Assembly: GCA_012518645.1 (NCBI GenBank) | Contig: JAAYRS010000043.1 | Span: 1-33,446, forward strand | Source of the DNA: Bacillota bacterium | GTDB taxonomy: Bacteria; Bacillota; Limnochordia; Darwinibacteriales; Darwinibacteriaceae | Direction: 5' to 3' | Length of the DNA: 33,446 bases | Shown here: one piece after another, positions 32,966 to 33,446 of the stretch | How the letters are laid out: each line of letters starts with the position of its first letter | How positions within the stretch are numbered: position 1 is the first letter of the stretch | Notes under the pieces: model-generated | What the model saw: the letters and a program-made list of their open reading frames with translations, nothing else | Told to the model about the DNA's origin: nothing | The model's database searches: none | Position numbers and translations under genes: made by a program

Positions 32966-33446
32966 TTAATTGCAGTGCAGCTTAGAAAGAGTCTGACGAA
33001 TCGCATCCTCGCTGATAGCATCCTTAACTAGTTTGGCTACGGGCCGGCCCTGTTTAAAGAAAACAAGGCTGGGATTTTCCGTAATCCCGTAACGCTGGGC
33101 AAGGCGCCGGCTGCGATAAGTGTCCGTTTTCACTAACTTGGCCCACCCTTGGCAGGAAGCAAAAACCGGATCAATAACCGGCATCAACTCCAGAGACTTT
33201 GGAGCTAAAGGCGACCAGAATAAAACAGCTACTGGGCCGGCTTCCTTTAAGACCGAATCTTGAAAACCCTCTTCCTCTATAATGTATTTTTCGGCAGCAT
33301 AAGCGGCAATAGCACCGTCTGCTGCAGCTGTCACCACTTGGCGCAGATATTTGGCCCGTGCATCCCCAGCGGCATAAACACCTTCAAAATTTGTTTCCAT
33401 TTTTTCGTTAGCGATAATATAACCTTGGGAATCCAGCCTTAAACCG
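32966..33446 (-). CDS. trxB: Thioredoxin reductase C-terminus fused to a thioredoxin-like domain (partial)
   Basis: Only the last 160 residues are in the window; the 5' part runs off the right edge. [20 protein letters not shown] and [20 protein letters not shown] are the NAD(P)H/FAD end of TrxB. The protein then continues for about 90 more residues as a thioredoxin fold ([32 protein letters not shown]), in which the CxxC place reads SPLAPKS, so it cannot do dithiol exchange. It provides electrons to the thioredoxin encoded next. Confidence 0.9.
   Translation of the reverse strand, partial: GLRLDSQGYIIANEKMETNFEGVYAAGDARAKYLRQVVTAAADGAIAAYAAEKYIIEEEGFQDSVLKEAGPVAVLFWSPLAPKSLELMPVIDPVFASCQGWAKLVKTDTYRSRRLAQRYGITENPSLVFFKQGRPVAKLVKDAISEDAIRQTLSKLHCN

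Noticed and set aside
1-33446. CRISPR arrays, insertion sequences, prophage or integration sites
   Set aside because: I saw no regularly spaced direct repeats, transposase or integrase genes, or tRNA-derived direct repeats. The gene content looks like core chromosome.

Overview
The window looks like the chromosome of an anaerobic, spore-forming Firmicute (Clostridia or a related class) that ferments amino acids and makes selenoproteins. The signs are a large Firmicutes-type SRP RNA, two alpha/beta-type spore proteins, a DUF3787 spore-surface protein, a one-piece pyruvate:ferredoxin oxidoreductase and a glycine reductase operon with two in-frame selenocysteine UGA codons. I cannot name the genus from sequence alone.

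Layout. 1-1158: SRP RNA with a consensus promoter, a DUF1657 protein, tRNA-Ser(GGA), tRNA-Ser(CGA) and tadA. This matches the tadA / tRNA-Ser / scRNA block that precedes dnaX in Bacillus. 1249-3371: two SASPs, a single-cluster ferredoxin, rubredoxin, a secreted Skp/OmpH-like protein and an Rrf2 regulator with clustered cysteines. 3525-5030: a Ppx/GppA-HD phosphatase. 5244-11062: a minus-strand block with a free-methionine-sulfoxide reductase, then a storage-glucan locus (GT35 phosphorylase, an NDP-sugar pyrophosphorylase with a degenerate phosphomutase domain, and a GT4 synthase). 11303-11848: tryptophan transporter TrpP. 11910-15717: an M42 aminopeptidase and a Mg2+ P-type ATPase. 16045-19779: DUF3787 and PFOR. 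19881-22577: a YtrA-type GntR / ABC / DUF4097 operon. 22704-24555: a small membrane protein, a YkuS-family protein and an MFS exporter. 24827-26736: a c-di-AMP riboswitch with a tiny ORF, then a MATE exporter. 26745-33446: grdD, grdC, grdB, grdA, grdE, trxA and partial trxB, read leftward.

How the genes work together. Ferredoxin, rubredoxin and PFOR form a low-potential electron system. The grd operon with its own thioredoxin pair reduces glycine to acetyl phosphate. The glg-like block builds and breaks down glucan, often linked to sporulation. Rrf2 may sense Fe-S or redox status of the nearby iron proteins.

The most notable non-coding signals are three. (1) A run of eight (G/U)AG triplets at almost exact 5-nt spacing lies across the ribosome binding site and start codon of trpP, the arrangement of a TRAP binding site. 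(2) A ydaO/yuaA c-di-AMP riboswitch with a terminator sits in front of an unrecognised 56-codon ORF. (3) A leader of about 200 nt on the Mg2+ ATPase gene has a consensus promoter, competing hairpins and an intrinsic terminator, but matches no riboswitch class I recognise.
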